DNA of 64,000 bases, from NCBI GenBank assembly GCA_963633225.1, contig CAVGXR010000053.1, forward strand, positions 1 through 64,000, in the 5' to 3' direction. Positions 44,502-53,162 of this stretch are shown piece after piece. Both the position numbers and the translations under genes were made by a program. Under the pieces are notes generated by a model that was not told the DNA's origin, did no database searches, and saw only the letters and a program-made list of their open reading frames with translations. This stretch comes from F23-B02 sp963633225. Its GTDB lineage: Bacteria > Bacillota > Clostridia > Oscillospirales > Oscillospiraceae. The stretch's first letter is position 1; the number at the start of each line of letters is the position of its first letter.

Positions 44502-45656
44502 TTACTCGCACTGTGCGGGATTTTCCCAGAGCAGGAGCTTGGTGCCGATGCCCTTTTCAAGTGCGGTCTGATACAGATCGTAGCCGAGGCCGAGGTCGAA
44601 AACGCTCATACCGCAGGCGATGAAGCAGATGATGTCGTCGTCACTCGTGCGTCCCTGCTGCTGACCCATGATGATCTTGCCGATAGCCAGAGAATCATCG
44701 AGCTGCTCCTTCAGGCCGAGGTCGATGAGGTGGTACACGGGGCCGCCGATAACGCCTGCGTAGTACTCTTCCTTATCGCCGGTGGCGATAGCGTCCTCAA
44801 CGTATGCGTGGTGCAGTCCGATGTGGTCGTAAACGACCTTCATCTTGGTCCACAGTCCGCCGTTTTTCTCATACTCGCCGCCCTCTTCCTGATCGAAGTG
44901 CACAGGGCCGGATGCGAGGATGGTGCAGCCGGGCTTTACCCACTCGCCCTTGATGTTCAGGAAGGCGGTGCGGGATGCAGCGACGGAGATAACGTCTGCC
45001 TGACGTACTGCCGCCTCAAGCTCCTGCTCGACGACGGCCTCAACGCCGTATGCCTCGCGGACATGTGCTGCCAGCTTCTCAGCCGGAGCGAGAGAGTGGT
45101 TGTTGCAGATGACCTTTTTGACCTTGGGCATCTGGGTGATGATATTATCGAGGCAGGAGGTGCCGATCGCGCCGCAGCCGATGCACAGCAGGACCTCAGC
45201 GTCCTTGCGGGCGAGGTAGCGTGCAGCAACGCCGGGAACAGCGCCGGTGCGGGCTGCGCTCAGGAGGTTTGCGCTCATGTAAGCGAGGGGTTCGCCGGTG
45301 TCCTTGTTATTGAGCGTGACCATCAGGACGCTGCGGGGCAGACCCTTTTTCTTGTTTGCTGCGTTCGAGCCGTACCACTTCTGGCCGCAGATGTCGAATC
45401 TGCCGCCAAGATAAGCGGGCATTGCGACGAAGCGGCGGTCGGGGCCGGCGACGGGCATATTGGGGAACTCGCTCTCCTTGGGGAATACAATGTACATACC
45501 GTGGTTATTGTGGTTGCTGCCGCCCATGAGATAGTCGCCTTTTGCGAGGAGGGTAAACACCTCTTCGGCGTTGTCAATGCACTTTTTTGCATCGAGCACT
45601 CCTGCGGCGATGGTATCGGGCTCGGACAGGTAAAGGAAATCGGTTCTATGAGCCAT
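44502..45656 (-). CDS. Ornithine cyclodeaminase/mu-crystallin family protein
   Basis: A 384-residue NAD(P)-binding enzyme. The N-terminal half has RRFVAMPAYLGGRFDICGQKWYGSN with the substrate Lys, then LMSANLL-type helix (MSANLLSAARTGAVPGVAARYLAR), and the Rossmann motif CIGCGAIG. The family includes ornithine cyclodeaminase, ketimine reductases and alanine dehydrogenases; close relatives in Clostridia are, to my recollection, sometimes named tyramine oxidase subunit B, which I cannot verify. Start 45656 has AAAGGAG 8 nt upstream. Three GATATATC-type operator half or full sites lie in its leader, matching the one before the kinase-enolase fusion. Confidence 0.8.
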   Translation of the reverse strand: MAHRTDFLYLSEPDTIAAGVLDAKKCIDNAEEVFTLLAKGDYLMGGSNHNNHGMYIVFPKESEFPNMPVAGPDRRFVAMPAYLGGRFDICGQKWYGSNAANKKKGLPRSVLMVTLNNKDTGEPLAYMSANLLSAARTGAVPGVAARYLARKDAEVLLCIGCGAIGTSCLDNIITQMPKVKKVICNNHSLAPAEKLAAHVREAYGVEAVVEQELEAAVRQADVISVAASRTAFLNIKGEWVKPGCTILASGPVHFDQEEGGEYEKNGGLWTKMKVVYDHIGLHHAYVEDAIATGDKEEYYAGVIGGPVYHLIDLGLKEQLDDSLAIGKIIMGQQQGRTSDDDIICFIACGMSVFDLGLGYDLYQTALEKGIGTKLLLWENPAQCE

Positions 45657-45670
45657 GATGGTTCTCCTTT

Positions 45671-45742
45671 CGATATATCGGAATAGATCCGCAATTTTTT
45701 CGTTTTGGGCAATGCTGCAATATATCGCCCTGCGATATATCA
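45671..45742 (-). promoter_or_regulatory. Three operator-like CGATATATCG sites before the cyclodeaminase gene
   Basis: CGATATATCG (45671-45680) abuts the ribosome binding site; GCAATATATCGC (45717-45728) and TGCGATATATCA (45731-45742) have centres 15 bp apart and lie directly after the -10 box. Confidence 0.6.
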
Positions 45743-45771
45743 AAATTACATTGTATAAGCAAATTAGTCAA
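45743..45771 (-). promoter_or_regulatory. Promoter of the cyclodeaminase gene
   Basis: TTGACT (45766-45771) and TAATTT (45743-45748), 17-bp spacer, minus strand; operators follow at once. Confidence 0.5.
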
Positions 45772-45851
45772 TGCTTTCAGCGGATTTATAACACTATATT
45801 CGCAAAAATTGAGAACATTGTTGTTTTTTCGATGAAAATTACAAAAAGTCA

Positions 45852-45881
45852 TTGACCTCATAGGCTCAGATGTGGTAATAT
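45852..45881 (+). promoter_or_regulatory. Promoter of the AraC-family gene
   Basis: TTGACC (45852-45857) and TAATAT (45876-45881), 18-bp spacer. Confidence 0.55.
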
Positions 45882-45949
45882 TTCTGTACTAAACAATACA
45901 CAAAATATTAATTGCGACTTTTGGATGCTTAACGTGAGGTGACCGTCAA

Positions 45950-46804
45950 ATGAGTGAACAGGCATCAAAGCTAAGAGTGCTTAATCAGGGCATAAGCCCC
46001 GCATCAAAGACCGTCGGATATCACCGCCACCGTGAGCTGGAGCTGCTGCTTGTCACAAGCGGTGAGCTGCGTGCCCTGCTGAGCAACCGCGAGCTGGTTC
46101 TGCACGAGGGCGACGGCCTGTTTGTAAACAGCGGCGCGGCGCACGGAGTCATTGCAAATTCAAAGGAGGGCGCGAATTTCATCAGCGTGAGCTTCAGCCC
46201 CGAATGCATCGCCGGAGCCGACGATGCGCTGATGACGGCACGCTATATCGACCCCATACTCAAGGCGCGGAGCTTCGACTATATCCCTCTGCGCGGCAGC
46301 GGCTGGGCAAACGATATATGCGATATCATGCGCAGCATGCAGTCAACGGTCTCGGCAAAGATGCCGGGCTATGAGCTGAAGCTGAATATAATGCTGTCGG
46401 AGATCTGGCTTACGCTGTACGAAAACTGCGTGCCCGACCTCGGCGGCAAGCGCAGCGTTTCGCACACGGAGAAGGCGCGCATAGATGTCCTGCGCCGGTT
46501 CATTCAGGAAAACTACGCCGAGAAGATAACGCTTGAGGATATCGCGGCCTCCGCGCACATAAGCCGCGGCGAATGCTGCCGGATATTCAAGCGCCTGTAC
46601 GATACGACACCGTTTCAGTATCTTGTCCATTACCGCCTGACGCGCAGCGTTTACTACCTGTCGGAGACCGACAAGAGCATTTCGCAGATCGCGCAGAGCG
46701 TCGGCTTTTGCAGCAGCAGCTATTACACAAAGTGCTTCCGCTCGGAGTACAACTGTACTCCTCTCAAATTCCGTCAGGCTCAGCATCGTCTGGCCGAAAT
46801 ATAG
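45950..46804 (+). CDS. AraC family transcriptional regulator
   Basis: A 284-residue regulator with an N-terminal cupin sensor (YHRHRELELLLVTSGELRALLSNRELVLHEGDGLFVNSGAAHGV, about 24-67) and a C-terminal double HTH (about 180-280: ITLEDIAASAHISRGECCRIFKR and KSISQIAQSVGFCSSSYYTKCFRSEYNCTPLKFR). Such proteins usually activate a nearby transporter or catabolic gene. GAGGTG precedes the ATG. It is divergent from the cyclodeaminase gene and convergent with codA. The stop is TAG. Confidence 0.9.
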   Translation: MSEQASKLRVLNQGISPASKTVGYHRHRELELLLVTSGELRALLSNRELVLHEGDGLFVNSGAAHGVIANSKEGANFISVSFSPECIAGADDALMTARYIDPILKARSFDYIPLRGSGWANDICDIMRSMQSTVSAKMPGYELKLNIMLSEIWLTLYENCVPDLGGKRSVSHTEKARIDVLRRFIQENYAEKITLEDIAASAHISRGECCRIFKRLYDTTPFQYLVHYRLTRSVYYLSETDKSISQIAQSVGFCSSSYYTKCFRSEYNCTPLKFRQAQHRLAEI

Positions 46805-46830
46805 CCGCTGCGTTTTCATGGACAGCATAA

Positions 46831-46867
46831 AAATTGCCCGGTACTTTTTGTACCGAGCAATTTTTTT
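46831..46867. terminator. Terminator between AraC gene and codA
   Basis: AAATTGC-CCGGTAC and GTACCGAGCAATTT form a stem with one bulge, flanked by A and T runs. Confidence 0.75.
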
Positions 46868-46875
46868 ACTGACTC

Positions 46876-48117
46876 TCAATCCGCCTCAAGAAAATTCTTT
46901 ACGGCGGGGGTGCTCTCCGCTATTTTGCGTCCGTTTTTGCATGACAGAAGCACAACTGCGTTGCGGTTGAGCGCATCGTAGTAGTTCGGCGCATCCATGA
47001 CGATGAAGTCGGCGGGATTTCCGACGCGGATGCCGTAGCTGTCGCCGAGGTGCAGAGTTCTGGCTGCATTCGTCGAGATGAAGCGATAGGAGTTCATGAT
47101 ATCCTCATAGCCCATCATCTGGCACACATGCAGTCCCATGAGCACGACCTCGCGCAGCGAGCCTGTACCCATCGGGTACCATGGATCGAAGATATCGTCC
47201 TGACCGAAGGACACGTTTATTCCGGCCTCCGTGAGCTCCTTGACGCGGGTTATGCCGCGGCGCTTGGGGTAGCTGTCGATGCGCCCCTGAAGATGCGTGT
47301 TGACAAGCGGGTTTGAGACGAAATTTATGCCGCTGAGCTTGAGCAGGCGCATGAGGCGCTGCACATAGGCATTGTTATACGAGTGCATGGCCGTCGTGTG
47401 GCTGGCCGTGACGCGGTCGGCAAGGCCGCTTTCGTATGCACGCGCAGCCAGCGTTTCCAGCCCGCGTGAAGCCTCGTCGTCGATCTCGTCGCAGTGGACA
47501 TCGACGAGCCTGTCGTACTTCTCGGCAAGGGACACGGCAAAGTTTAGCGACGACACGCTGTATTCGCGTGTGAACTCAAAGTGCGGTATCGCGCCCACGC
47601 AGTCTGCGCCCATGCGGACGGCATCCTCAAGCAGCTGTCTGCCGTTGGGGTAGCTCTCGATACCCTCCTGCGGAAAGGCGACGATCTGAATGTCCATCAC
47701 GTCCCGCAGCTCCTCGCGCAGCTCCAGCATGGCCTCCATCGCGGTGAGCTTGGGGTCGGTCACGTCAACGTGCGTGCGGATGTGCTGCACACCGTGCACC
47801 GCGTACATGCGCACCGCCTTGTTCACGCGCTCGCGCACGTCGGCCTTCGTGAGCTTTTCCTTGCGCTTTGCCCAGCACTCGATGCCCTCGAAGAGCGTGC
47901 CGGACATGTTCCACACGGGATCACCCGCCGTCAGGCAGGTATCCAGATGCACATGGCTTTCGATAAACGGCGGCAGAGCAAGCGCTCCGCCGAAGTCGCG
48001 CACGCCCTCGCCGGAATGCGGCTGGAGGCCGGCTCCGATCTCGGTGAACACACCGTTTTCGACGCGGATATCGCTCGGCTGTGCCGAGTTTTCGATGTAG
48101 AGATTACGATACAGCAT
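46876..48117 (-). CDS. codA: Cytosine deaminase-type amidohydrolase
   Basis: A 413-residue amidohydrolase with near-complete CodA motifs: ESHVHLDTCLTAGDPVWN with the HxH pair, SGTLFEGIECWAKRK, VRTHVDV-like IRTHVDVTD, GAIPHFEFTREY, VHCDEIDDE, VTASHTTAMHSYNNAY, HLQGRIDSYPKRRGITRVKE and FGQDDIFDPWYP. E. coli CodA has His before the paired aspartates where this protein has Gln (FGQDD). It converts cytosine to uracil and ammonia. Start 48117 has GAGG about 10 nt upstream and overlaps codB by 14 bp; the longer frame adds five residues. Confidence 0.9.
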   Translation of the reverse strand: MLYRNLYIENSAQPSDIRVENGVFTEIGAGLQPHSGEGVRDFGGALALPPFIESHVHLDTCLTAGDPVWNMSGTLFEGIECWAKRKEKLTKADVRERVNKAVRMYAVHGVQHIRTHVDVTDPKLTAMEAMLELREELRDVMDIQIVAFPQEGIESYPNGRQLLEDAVRMGADCVGAIPHFEFTREYSVSSLNFAVSLAEKYDRLVDVHCDEIDDEASRGLETLAARAYESGLADRVTASHTTAMHSYNNAYVQRLMRLLKLSGINFVSNPLVNTHLQGRIDSYPKRRGITRVKELTEAGINVSFGQDDIFDPWYPMGTGSLREVVLMGLHVCQMMGYEDIMNSYRFISTNAARTLHLGDSYGIRVGNPADFIVMDAPNYYDALNRNAVVLLSCKNGRKIAESTPAVKNFLEAD

Positions 48118-49402
48118 AGCTCTTGTCCTCATGCTTTGCAGATTTGCGGATCAGGCCGCCGACGAGATAGCAGGCAGCGGCGACGACCATGTTGTTGATG
48201 GCCGCAATGCCGAAGCTGAAGCCGGGGATGATGTTGCCGCCGGTCAGGTTGCCAACGACAGCGCCCGCAACGACACCGATGAGCGCCGCCCAGTTGACGG
48301 TGTTGTTCTCGGGCTCCTTGCCCTCGTACTTTTTGCGGTCGAGGAAGTAGTCCATGATAAGGATAACGCCGATCGCGGGGAGAGTCGCGTTCAGAAGCGT
48401 CAGCCAGTTGCAGAAGTTATAGTACAGCCAGATGGCCGTCAGCGTGCCGACTACGCCGCCGACGATGACCATGGGCTTTTTCTTTTTGCCGGTGATATTG
48501 GCAAGGCCGAGAGCGCCGGTGTACAGCGCGTTGTCGTTGGTCGTCCAGATGTTAGCGCCGAGCACGAGGAAGGCGAATACGCCGAGGTTGAGCTCGATCA
48601 TGACCCAGAAGATATCGTTGTTGCCGGCAAACGCGCCGGATACGCCGCCGAAGCAGAACATCAGGGTGTTGCCGATGAAGAATGCTATGATCGTCGTCCA
48701 CACGGCGGACTTGCTTGTTTTTGCAAAGCGGGTGAAGTTCGGGGTCGAGGTGCCGCCGCTGACGAAGGAGCCGATGACCAGACCCACGCCGGAGAATATC
48801 GTCAGGCCGCCGGTGGATTTTTCAAAGATAGCGGTCAGGCCGCCGCCCTGCACGGTTGCTGTCACCATTGCGTAGGTGCCGAGGATCGCAATAAGGGGAA
48901 CGGATATGTAAGAGACGATCTCCAGACCCTTGATGCCGAAGTATGCCGAGGTTGTCATGCACACGCCGACCGCCAGCACCAGCAGATACGGCAGCACCGT
49001 GGAGTCGGGTGCGAGCACCTGTGCGGCGGGGATGGCGAACATTGCAGCGCCTACGCCGAACCAGCCGATCTGAGTGAGCGCTATCAGCGCCGAGGGCAGA
49101 TACGAGCCCTTTGCGCCGAAGGCGCGGCGGGCAAGCAGGTCAAACGAAAGGCCGCTCTTGCAGCCGATGTAGCCGAGTGCGCCGGTGTATGCAGCGAGAA
49201 TAACGCCGCCGAGGAGAATAACGGTCACAAAGCCCTTGAGGTCGAGGCCGTTTGCGAGGTCAACGCCCGTCCACATGCTGGCCGAGAAAAAGGTGAAGCC
49301 GAGCATGATGAAGAACATCGGCCAGAAGCCCTTGCGCGCCTTCTGGGGCACGCTCTCGTTGGTGTAGTCCGCGTCCACCGCGGCAGTTTGCTTTTTGGAC
49401 AT
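48104..49402 (-). CDS. codB: NCS1 family cytosine permease CodB
   Basis: A 432-residue NCS1 transporter with about 12 hydrophobic segments. Residues GVDLANGLDLKGF near the first segment, the GLSFDLLARRAFGAKGSYLPSAL stretch and NFTRFAKTS are typical of the CodB/PucI family. It imports cytosine for the coupled CodA. Start 49402 has AAAGGAAG 7 nt upstream; an upstream in-frame extension of 54 residues would run through the leader terminator and is rejected. Confidence 0.9.
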   Translation of the reverse strand: MSKKQTAAVDADYTNESVPQKARKGFWPMFFIMLGFTFFSASMWTGVDLANGLDLKGFVTVILLGGVILAAYTGALGYIGCKSGLSFDLLARRAFGAKGSYLPSALIALTQIGWFGVGAAMFAIPAAQVLAPDSTVLPYLLVLAVGVCMTTSAYFGIKGLEIVSYISVPLIAILGTYAMVTATVQGGGLTAIFEKSTGGLTIFSGVGLVIGSFVSGGTSTPNFTRFAKTSKSAVWTTIIAFFIGNTLMFCFGGVSGAFAGNNDIFWVMIELNLGVFAFLVLGANIWTTNDNALYTGALGLANITGKKKKPMVIVGGVVGTLTAIWLYYNFCNWLTLLNATLPAIGVILIMDYFLDRKKYEGKEPENNTVNWAALIGVVAGAVVGNLTGGNIIPGFSFGIAAINNMVVAAACYLVGGLIRKSAKHEDKSYAVS

Positions 49403-49488
49403 GATAGCTTCCTTTCCCTGCATTTTTTGCAGAACAGAATTTTTCTTCAGAAGTCCTGAGCAGAAGGAATCATTTCGCAAAAAGCCGT

Positions 49489-49521
49489 AAAAAAAGCTCG
49501 CAACCAGATAATGGTTACGAG
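49489..49521 (-). terminator. Terminator hairpin inside the codB leader
   Basis: CTCGTAACCA pairs with TGGTTGCGAG around TTATC in the minus-strand RNA, including one U-G pair that is a C/A mismatch on the other strand, then C and seven U. It lies about 74 nt after the predicted start of transcription and 87 nt before the codB start. Confidence 0.75.
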
Positions 49522-49595
49522 TCCTCAGGCGTGCAAAATAAAAGCATCCACATCTTATCGGCATCTCTGTACCATTTTAAAGACATCTGAATTTT
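49522..49595 (-). promoter_or_regulatory. Candidate sensory leader of codB
   Basis: About 74 nt of RNA lie between the predicted transcription start and the terminator. I recognise no known riboswitch. It holds GGTACAGAGATGC and GCACGCC near its ends and could house a ligand- or protein-binding antiterminator. Confidence 0.35.
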
Positions 49596-49601
49596 CAAGT
49601 T

Positions 49602-49630
49602 ATTTTACGCTCGGCGCAGATAAATGTCAA
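49602..49630 (-). promoter_or_regulatory. codBA promoter
   Basis: TTGACA (49625-49630) and TAAAAT (49602-49607), 17-bp spacer, minus strand. Confidence 0.7.
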
Positions 49631-49702
49631 TAGAAAAAAGCAAAACCTGCGAAAAATCATATTAATACCGCGTTAGGAATTTGGATATGGCATAGTTTAG
49701 GC

Positions 49703-50245
49703 TCAGCTCCTGCCCCCGTCCGTTGGCGGCAGAGCCCTCCACTCCGGCAGCGCCTCGGTCATTTTTTGCAGGCTCACGACGGCGTTTATAAAGTTCGCGG
49801 CATCCTCGCTGGTCGTCATGTGATAGACGGCTGTCTGGTCGCCGCGGACAAGAAAGCTCTCTCCGTTCATCGTTACGCCGAGCTCATAGCATATCAGCGG
49901 GCTCATGGCGATCGCCCGGGACTTATCCTCGGCAAGCTCCCGTGAGCTCATCTCGCGCCCGATGTCCGCAAGGCGGTACTGACGGACAAGCTCATACATC
50001 TGCCGCAGGAACTCCGGCGACGGCTCAAGCCCTGCCGATGCCGTGCCGCCGCCGATATCCTTTTGGATGCTGCCGGCCTGCGTGTCGATGACGTTTTTGT
50101 GCGCCTCGTCATACCACCAGGAAAAGCGCAGCGAAAAATCCTTCGGAGCGCCGCTTTTTCTGTGCTCCGATACGCGAAATATGCTGCCGAAAATCAAAAC
50201 AACGGCAGCGATGCATAAAGCAACTATACAGATAAGCCTTTTCAC
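49703..50245 (-). CDS. Hypothetical exported or membrane-anchored protein
   Basis: A 180-residue protein with one N-terminal hydrophobic segment (about 3-22, ICIVALCIAAVVLIFGSIF), then a soluble domain without a motif I recognise (SLRFSWWYDEAHKNVIDTQ; ELGVTMNGESFLVRGDQTAVYHMT). No lipobox is obvious. The start is GTG with GGGGGAG 7 nt upstream. It lies 57 bp downstream of the LysM-GH18 gene and may be co-transcribed with it, which would suggest an envelope or spore-related function. Confidence 0.6.
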   Translation of the reverse strand: MKRLICIVALCIAAVVLIFGSIFRVSEHRKSGAPKDFSLRFSWWYDEAHKNVIDTQAGSIQKDIGGGTASAGLEPSPEFLRQMYELVRQYRLADIGREMSSRELAEDKSRAIAMSPLICYELGVTMNGESFLVRGDQTAVYHMTTSEDAANFINAVVSLQKMTEALPEWRALPPTDGGRS

Positions 50246-50302
50246 CGTCGCTCCCCCCTTTAATTTAAGCTGACGAACAGGAGCGAAAAAGGTTCCGCGC
50301 TT

Positions 50303-51433
50303 TTACACTATCTTTTCCGTTGAAAATTCGCTGCCGAGGACGGCAAAGCCCGCTCGATTGCGCAGGTTCAGCGTCCAGATGCTTATTCCCGCAAGGCCGT
50401 ACTCGCTCACGAGCCTGAGCCGTGCGCGGACGCTGCGGGCATCCTCGAACCAGACCTCGTGGCGCTGTCCTGCGGGGTCTGTATAGCTGAAATGCGGCGC
50501 TTGAGACAGCTCGTCAAAGCTTATCGGCGCAAAAACGGAGGCGGCAAGATTTGCCGCTGCCGCGTTTGATATCACCTGCGCCGCCTGCCCCTGCTTCCAC
50601 GGCAGCCGCCAGTCATAGCCGTAGTTCGAAAAGCCCAGCAGTATCTTCGACGGCGGGAGCTTAGTCACTGCGTAGTCCATGACGCGGCGCATCTCGTTCA
50701 CCGGCGAGACTGCCCGCGGCGCTGAATAGGTGTAGCCCCATTCATAGGTCATGATGACCACCCTGTCGCAGCAGCGCCCGTGGACGGCATAATCGTGCGC
50801 AGCGTACAGCACGCCGTACTGATCATCCGAGGTCTTGGGCGCGACGGTGCTTGACAGCATATAGCCCTGCGCGTGCAGCGTATCGGCCATGCGCTGCAAA
50901 AATGCGTTGTAGAGTTCTCGGTCGTAGGGCTGAACGTATTCGATATTGAGGTTTACGCCGTAATATCCGCGGCTTTTGAGCGCCGCGAGCGTGTTTTCGA
51001 TAAGCGCGTCCTGTACAGTCATATCGCTGAATATGCTGTGGGCAATATCGCTTGAAAAGCCGCCGTTTGCGCCTATATTCGTGAGCGTCATAAGCGGTGC
51101 GCAGCCGTTTTCCCACGCAGCGCTTATCATGCCAGCATCGTCAATGGGCGTAATAAGCCCGTTTTCGTCTATCTGCTGCGAAAACGGACACAGCCAGCTC
51201 ATCTGCGGCAGCAGGGCATCGAGCTGCCCTGCGCTTATATTCGGGTAGGCATAGCCGTTGACCTCTGTCTCAGCCGCCGGATGAGCACCGTCGGGAATGA
51301 CTATCGCCTGACCGACGCTCAGGCGCTTGGGGTCACTAAGCTCGTTGAGCTCAGCCAGAGTCTGCACATCAGTGCCGTTTGCCCGCGCTATGGAATACAG
51401 ACTGTCGCCCCGCCTGACAATGTAAATTTTCAT
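50303..51433 (-). CDS. LysM-GH18 glycosidase (YaaH/SleL-like)
   Basis: A 376-residue protein with one N-terminal LysM repeat (2-48: IYIVRRGDSLYSIARANGTDVQTLAELN) and a GH18 barrel (about 58-365). Bacillus YaaH/SleL proteins of this type hydrolyse spore cortex fragments. The catalytic DxxDxDxE strand reads GVNLNIEYV (about 180-188): the glutamate is kept, but the assisting aspartates are asparagine. No signal peptide is present, as in YaaH. If active, it would indicate sporulation; activity is uncertain. Confidence 0.8.
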   Translation of the reverse strand: MKIYIVRRGDSLYSIARANGTDVQTLAELNELSDPKRLSVGQAIVIPDGAHPAAETEVNGYAYPNISAGQLDALLPQMSWLCPFSQQIDENGLITPIDDAGMISAAWENGCAPLMTLTNIGANGGFSSDIAHSIFSDMTVQDALIENTLAALKSRGYYGVNLNIEYVQPYDRELYNAFLQRMADTLHAQGYMLSSTVAPKTSDDQYGVLYAAHDYAVHGRCCDRVVIMTYEWGYTYSAPRAVSPVNEMRRVMDYAVTKLPPSKILLGFSNYGYDWRLPWKQGQAAQVISNAAAANLAASVFAPISFDELSQAPHFSYTDPAGQRHEVWFEDARSVRARLRLVSEYGLAGISIWTLNLRNRAGFAVLGSEFSTEKIV

Positions 51434-51486
51434 ACCATCACCTCGGTAAATGATATGAAAGGGCAGGAAATTTTATTGCCGGATGC

Positions 51487-51518
51487 AAAAAATCCCGATC
51501 GCACGATCGGGATTTTTC
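51487..51518. terminator. Hairpin terminator
   Basis: AAAAATCCCGATCG and CGATCGGGATTTTT. On the minus strand it follows the remnant ALGGIG stop at 51537, as a terminator would follow its gene. Confidence 0.65.
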
Positions 51519-51539
51519 AGATTTATTGATATCAATCAG

Positions 51540-51556
51540 CCTATGCCGCCGAGGGC
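51540..51556. repeat. 17-bp direct repeat, left end of low-GC island
   Basis: CCTATGCCGCCGAGGGC, identical to 53434-53450; four of the five preceding bases also match (ATCA). Confidence 0.6.
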
Positions 51557-51904
51557 GACAGTTTCCTTTTTAGGCAAAATATACATATTCATCATGGGGA
51601 ATATGTTCAAAACGCAGAATGTATAAATATCTCCAATCGGGCATTGAGTTCTTATACCCAGTTATGGTAAAATATCCACAAGAGCTCTTTCAGTTGCAAC
51701 TGTAAGCAAAAACTATATAGAAAAAATCAGCAACGGAAAAAGTAATACCGCTTATTTTGATATTACGTACAGTCTCCATTTTCATGATTTTGTTCGCTGT
51801 ATAAGTGAATGTTCCTACTAAGACGCGTAGGGGTGGGTATGTTATCATAATGAAAAAGTGTTAATAGCCGTTGCAAGAAATCAAATGAAAGTAAGTAGTA
51901 TACA

Positions 51905-53155
51905 ATGAAGAGATTTTTGCCCATTATTCTCTCTTTGGCAATGATTTTTAGCATGAATTCTATGGTTTTTGCCGCGCCAAACACTGATTTGGAATCCGCA
52001 ACTTACTCAGTGGCAACGGTAGAGAACTCTGTTCTAACTTCAAGCAATCAAAATAATACTAACGCCGTTTCAGCTCTGGGCCAAATTGCACTTCAGGATA
52101 TTCAGAACTATGACTTGATTGTTTTGGATGAAAGCTCGATTTCAGATTTCAAAAAGGACACCGCTATTGCATTTTTGCAAGCTGGCGGAATATTGTGTGT
52201 AGATACTTCCAATGTAAACCAAGCATTATCTAATATTTACGAACTGATTGGTGAAGAAGATCCCCTCGACATTGATGTTGCTGGTGCTGAACGGATTGGT
52301 GCTTATGTGTCATTACAAAATGGACGATATGTACCTGGCATAATTTCTTTGGGAACACTCTCTTCTGAGAATGATTCTGATATTTCTTTGGATTCCGCAA
52401 CACAGCTTGATGAGACACCTCACGGATTGATTGAGAGAATTGATGCCGATAACTTTTTAAAACAGATCAATGCTCTACGGCATACAGAGCAATCCGAATT
52501 ATCTCTCAACAATTCCGGTGTAGTTACTATGGCGGCACCATCTAACTTTGATCACGTATTTAATAATTATACATCATTTAAATCTAGCAGAATTGGAAAT
52601 CAAGAGATGGGGTCTGTCTTAATTACCCAATATGTCTACAAGATTTGTAGTTACCGCTCTGGTAGCAATGTTGTTGCTATATCGGATGTTGTTTCACATA
52701 TTTCGGTTGATGCCGGCAAACTGTCTTGTGTAAAAACATATAATACGCGCATGGGCGTTACTGGGAATACTATGTCGATCATTGATCAGACATATCTGAA
52801 TTCTAACAGCAGTACTTCTGTAAGCCTTTCCGGCGGTTTTTCTGCAAATTCAAATTCCATAGTTACCGGAAGCGCGAATGCAAGCACAACCTATACATAT
52901 AGCACAAATAATCAAACTATCACCAACGACTTTGCAAGCAACAAATATAATAACTGGAATTCAGCGCCCACAAAAAGTTGGTTGGATGCTTCGTGGGTAT
53001 TAAACCCAGGTATCCGTATGAAAAACACCAATTCGTCTGTTAAGAGTTGTGCATATACATCAGTTGAAAAAATCACTTTCAAATGGATTTATATGGGTGC
53101 GCAGAATGGCACGGAGGCTTATACAAAGCCGCTGACGGTTACAGGCAGGTGGTAA
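51905..53155 (+). CDS. Secreted protein of unknown function, AT-rich
   Basis: A 416-residue exported protein that I do not recognise. A signal peptide ends at about 24 (MVFAAPN). The mature part is rich in Ser, Asn and Thr: an alpha/beta stretch (about 70-170) with LIVLDESSISDFKKDTAIAFLQAGGILCVDTS reads like a Rossmann-type fold, and the C-terminal half (about 240-416) is beta-strand-like with many serines and threonines. Base use is clearly AT-richer than the neighbours and the ribosome binding site is weak (AAAGTAAG), both signs of transfer. It lies between the 17-bp direct repeats. Confidence 0.6.
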   Translation: MKRFLPIILSLAMIFSMNSMVFAAPNTDLESATYSVATVENSVLTSSNQNNTNAVSALGQIALQDIQNYDLIVLDESSISDFKKDTAIAFLQAGGILCVDTSNVNQALSNIYELIGEEDPLDIDVAGAERIGAYVSLQNGRYVPGIISLGTLSSENDSDISLDSATQLDETPHGLIERIDADNFLKQINALRHTEQSELSLNNSGVVTMAAPSNFDHVFNNYTSFKSSRIGNQEMGSVLITQYVYKICSYRSGSNVVAISDVVSHISVDAGKLSCVKTYNTRMGVTGNTMSIIDQTYLNSNSSTSVSLSGGFSANSNSIVTGSANASTTYTYSTNNQTITNDFASNKYNNWNSAPTKSWLDASWVLNPGIRMKNTNSSVKSCAYTSVEKITFKWIYMGAQNGTEAYTKPLTVTGRW

Positions 53156-53162
53156 TTAGCTT

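Larger units (their letters stand above)
51434..51904. other. Gene-free stretch with terminator and transporter 3' remnant
   Basis: It contains a hairpin AAAAATCCCGATCG/CGATCGGGATTTTT (about 51487-51518) and, at 51537-51560 on the minus strand, codons for ALGGIG then a stop, identical in amino acids to the end of the NSS transporter at 53430. The rest is AT-rich without a gene. Confidence 0.55.
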
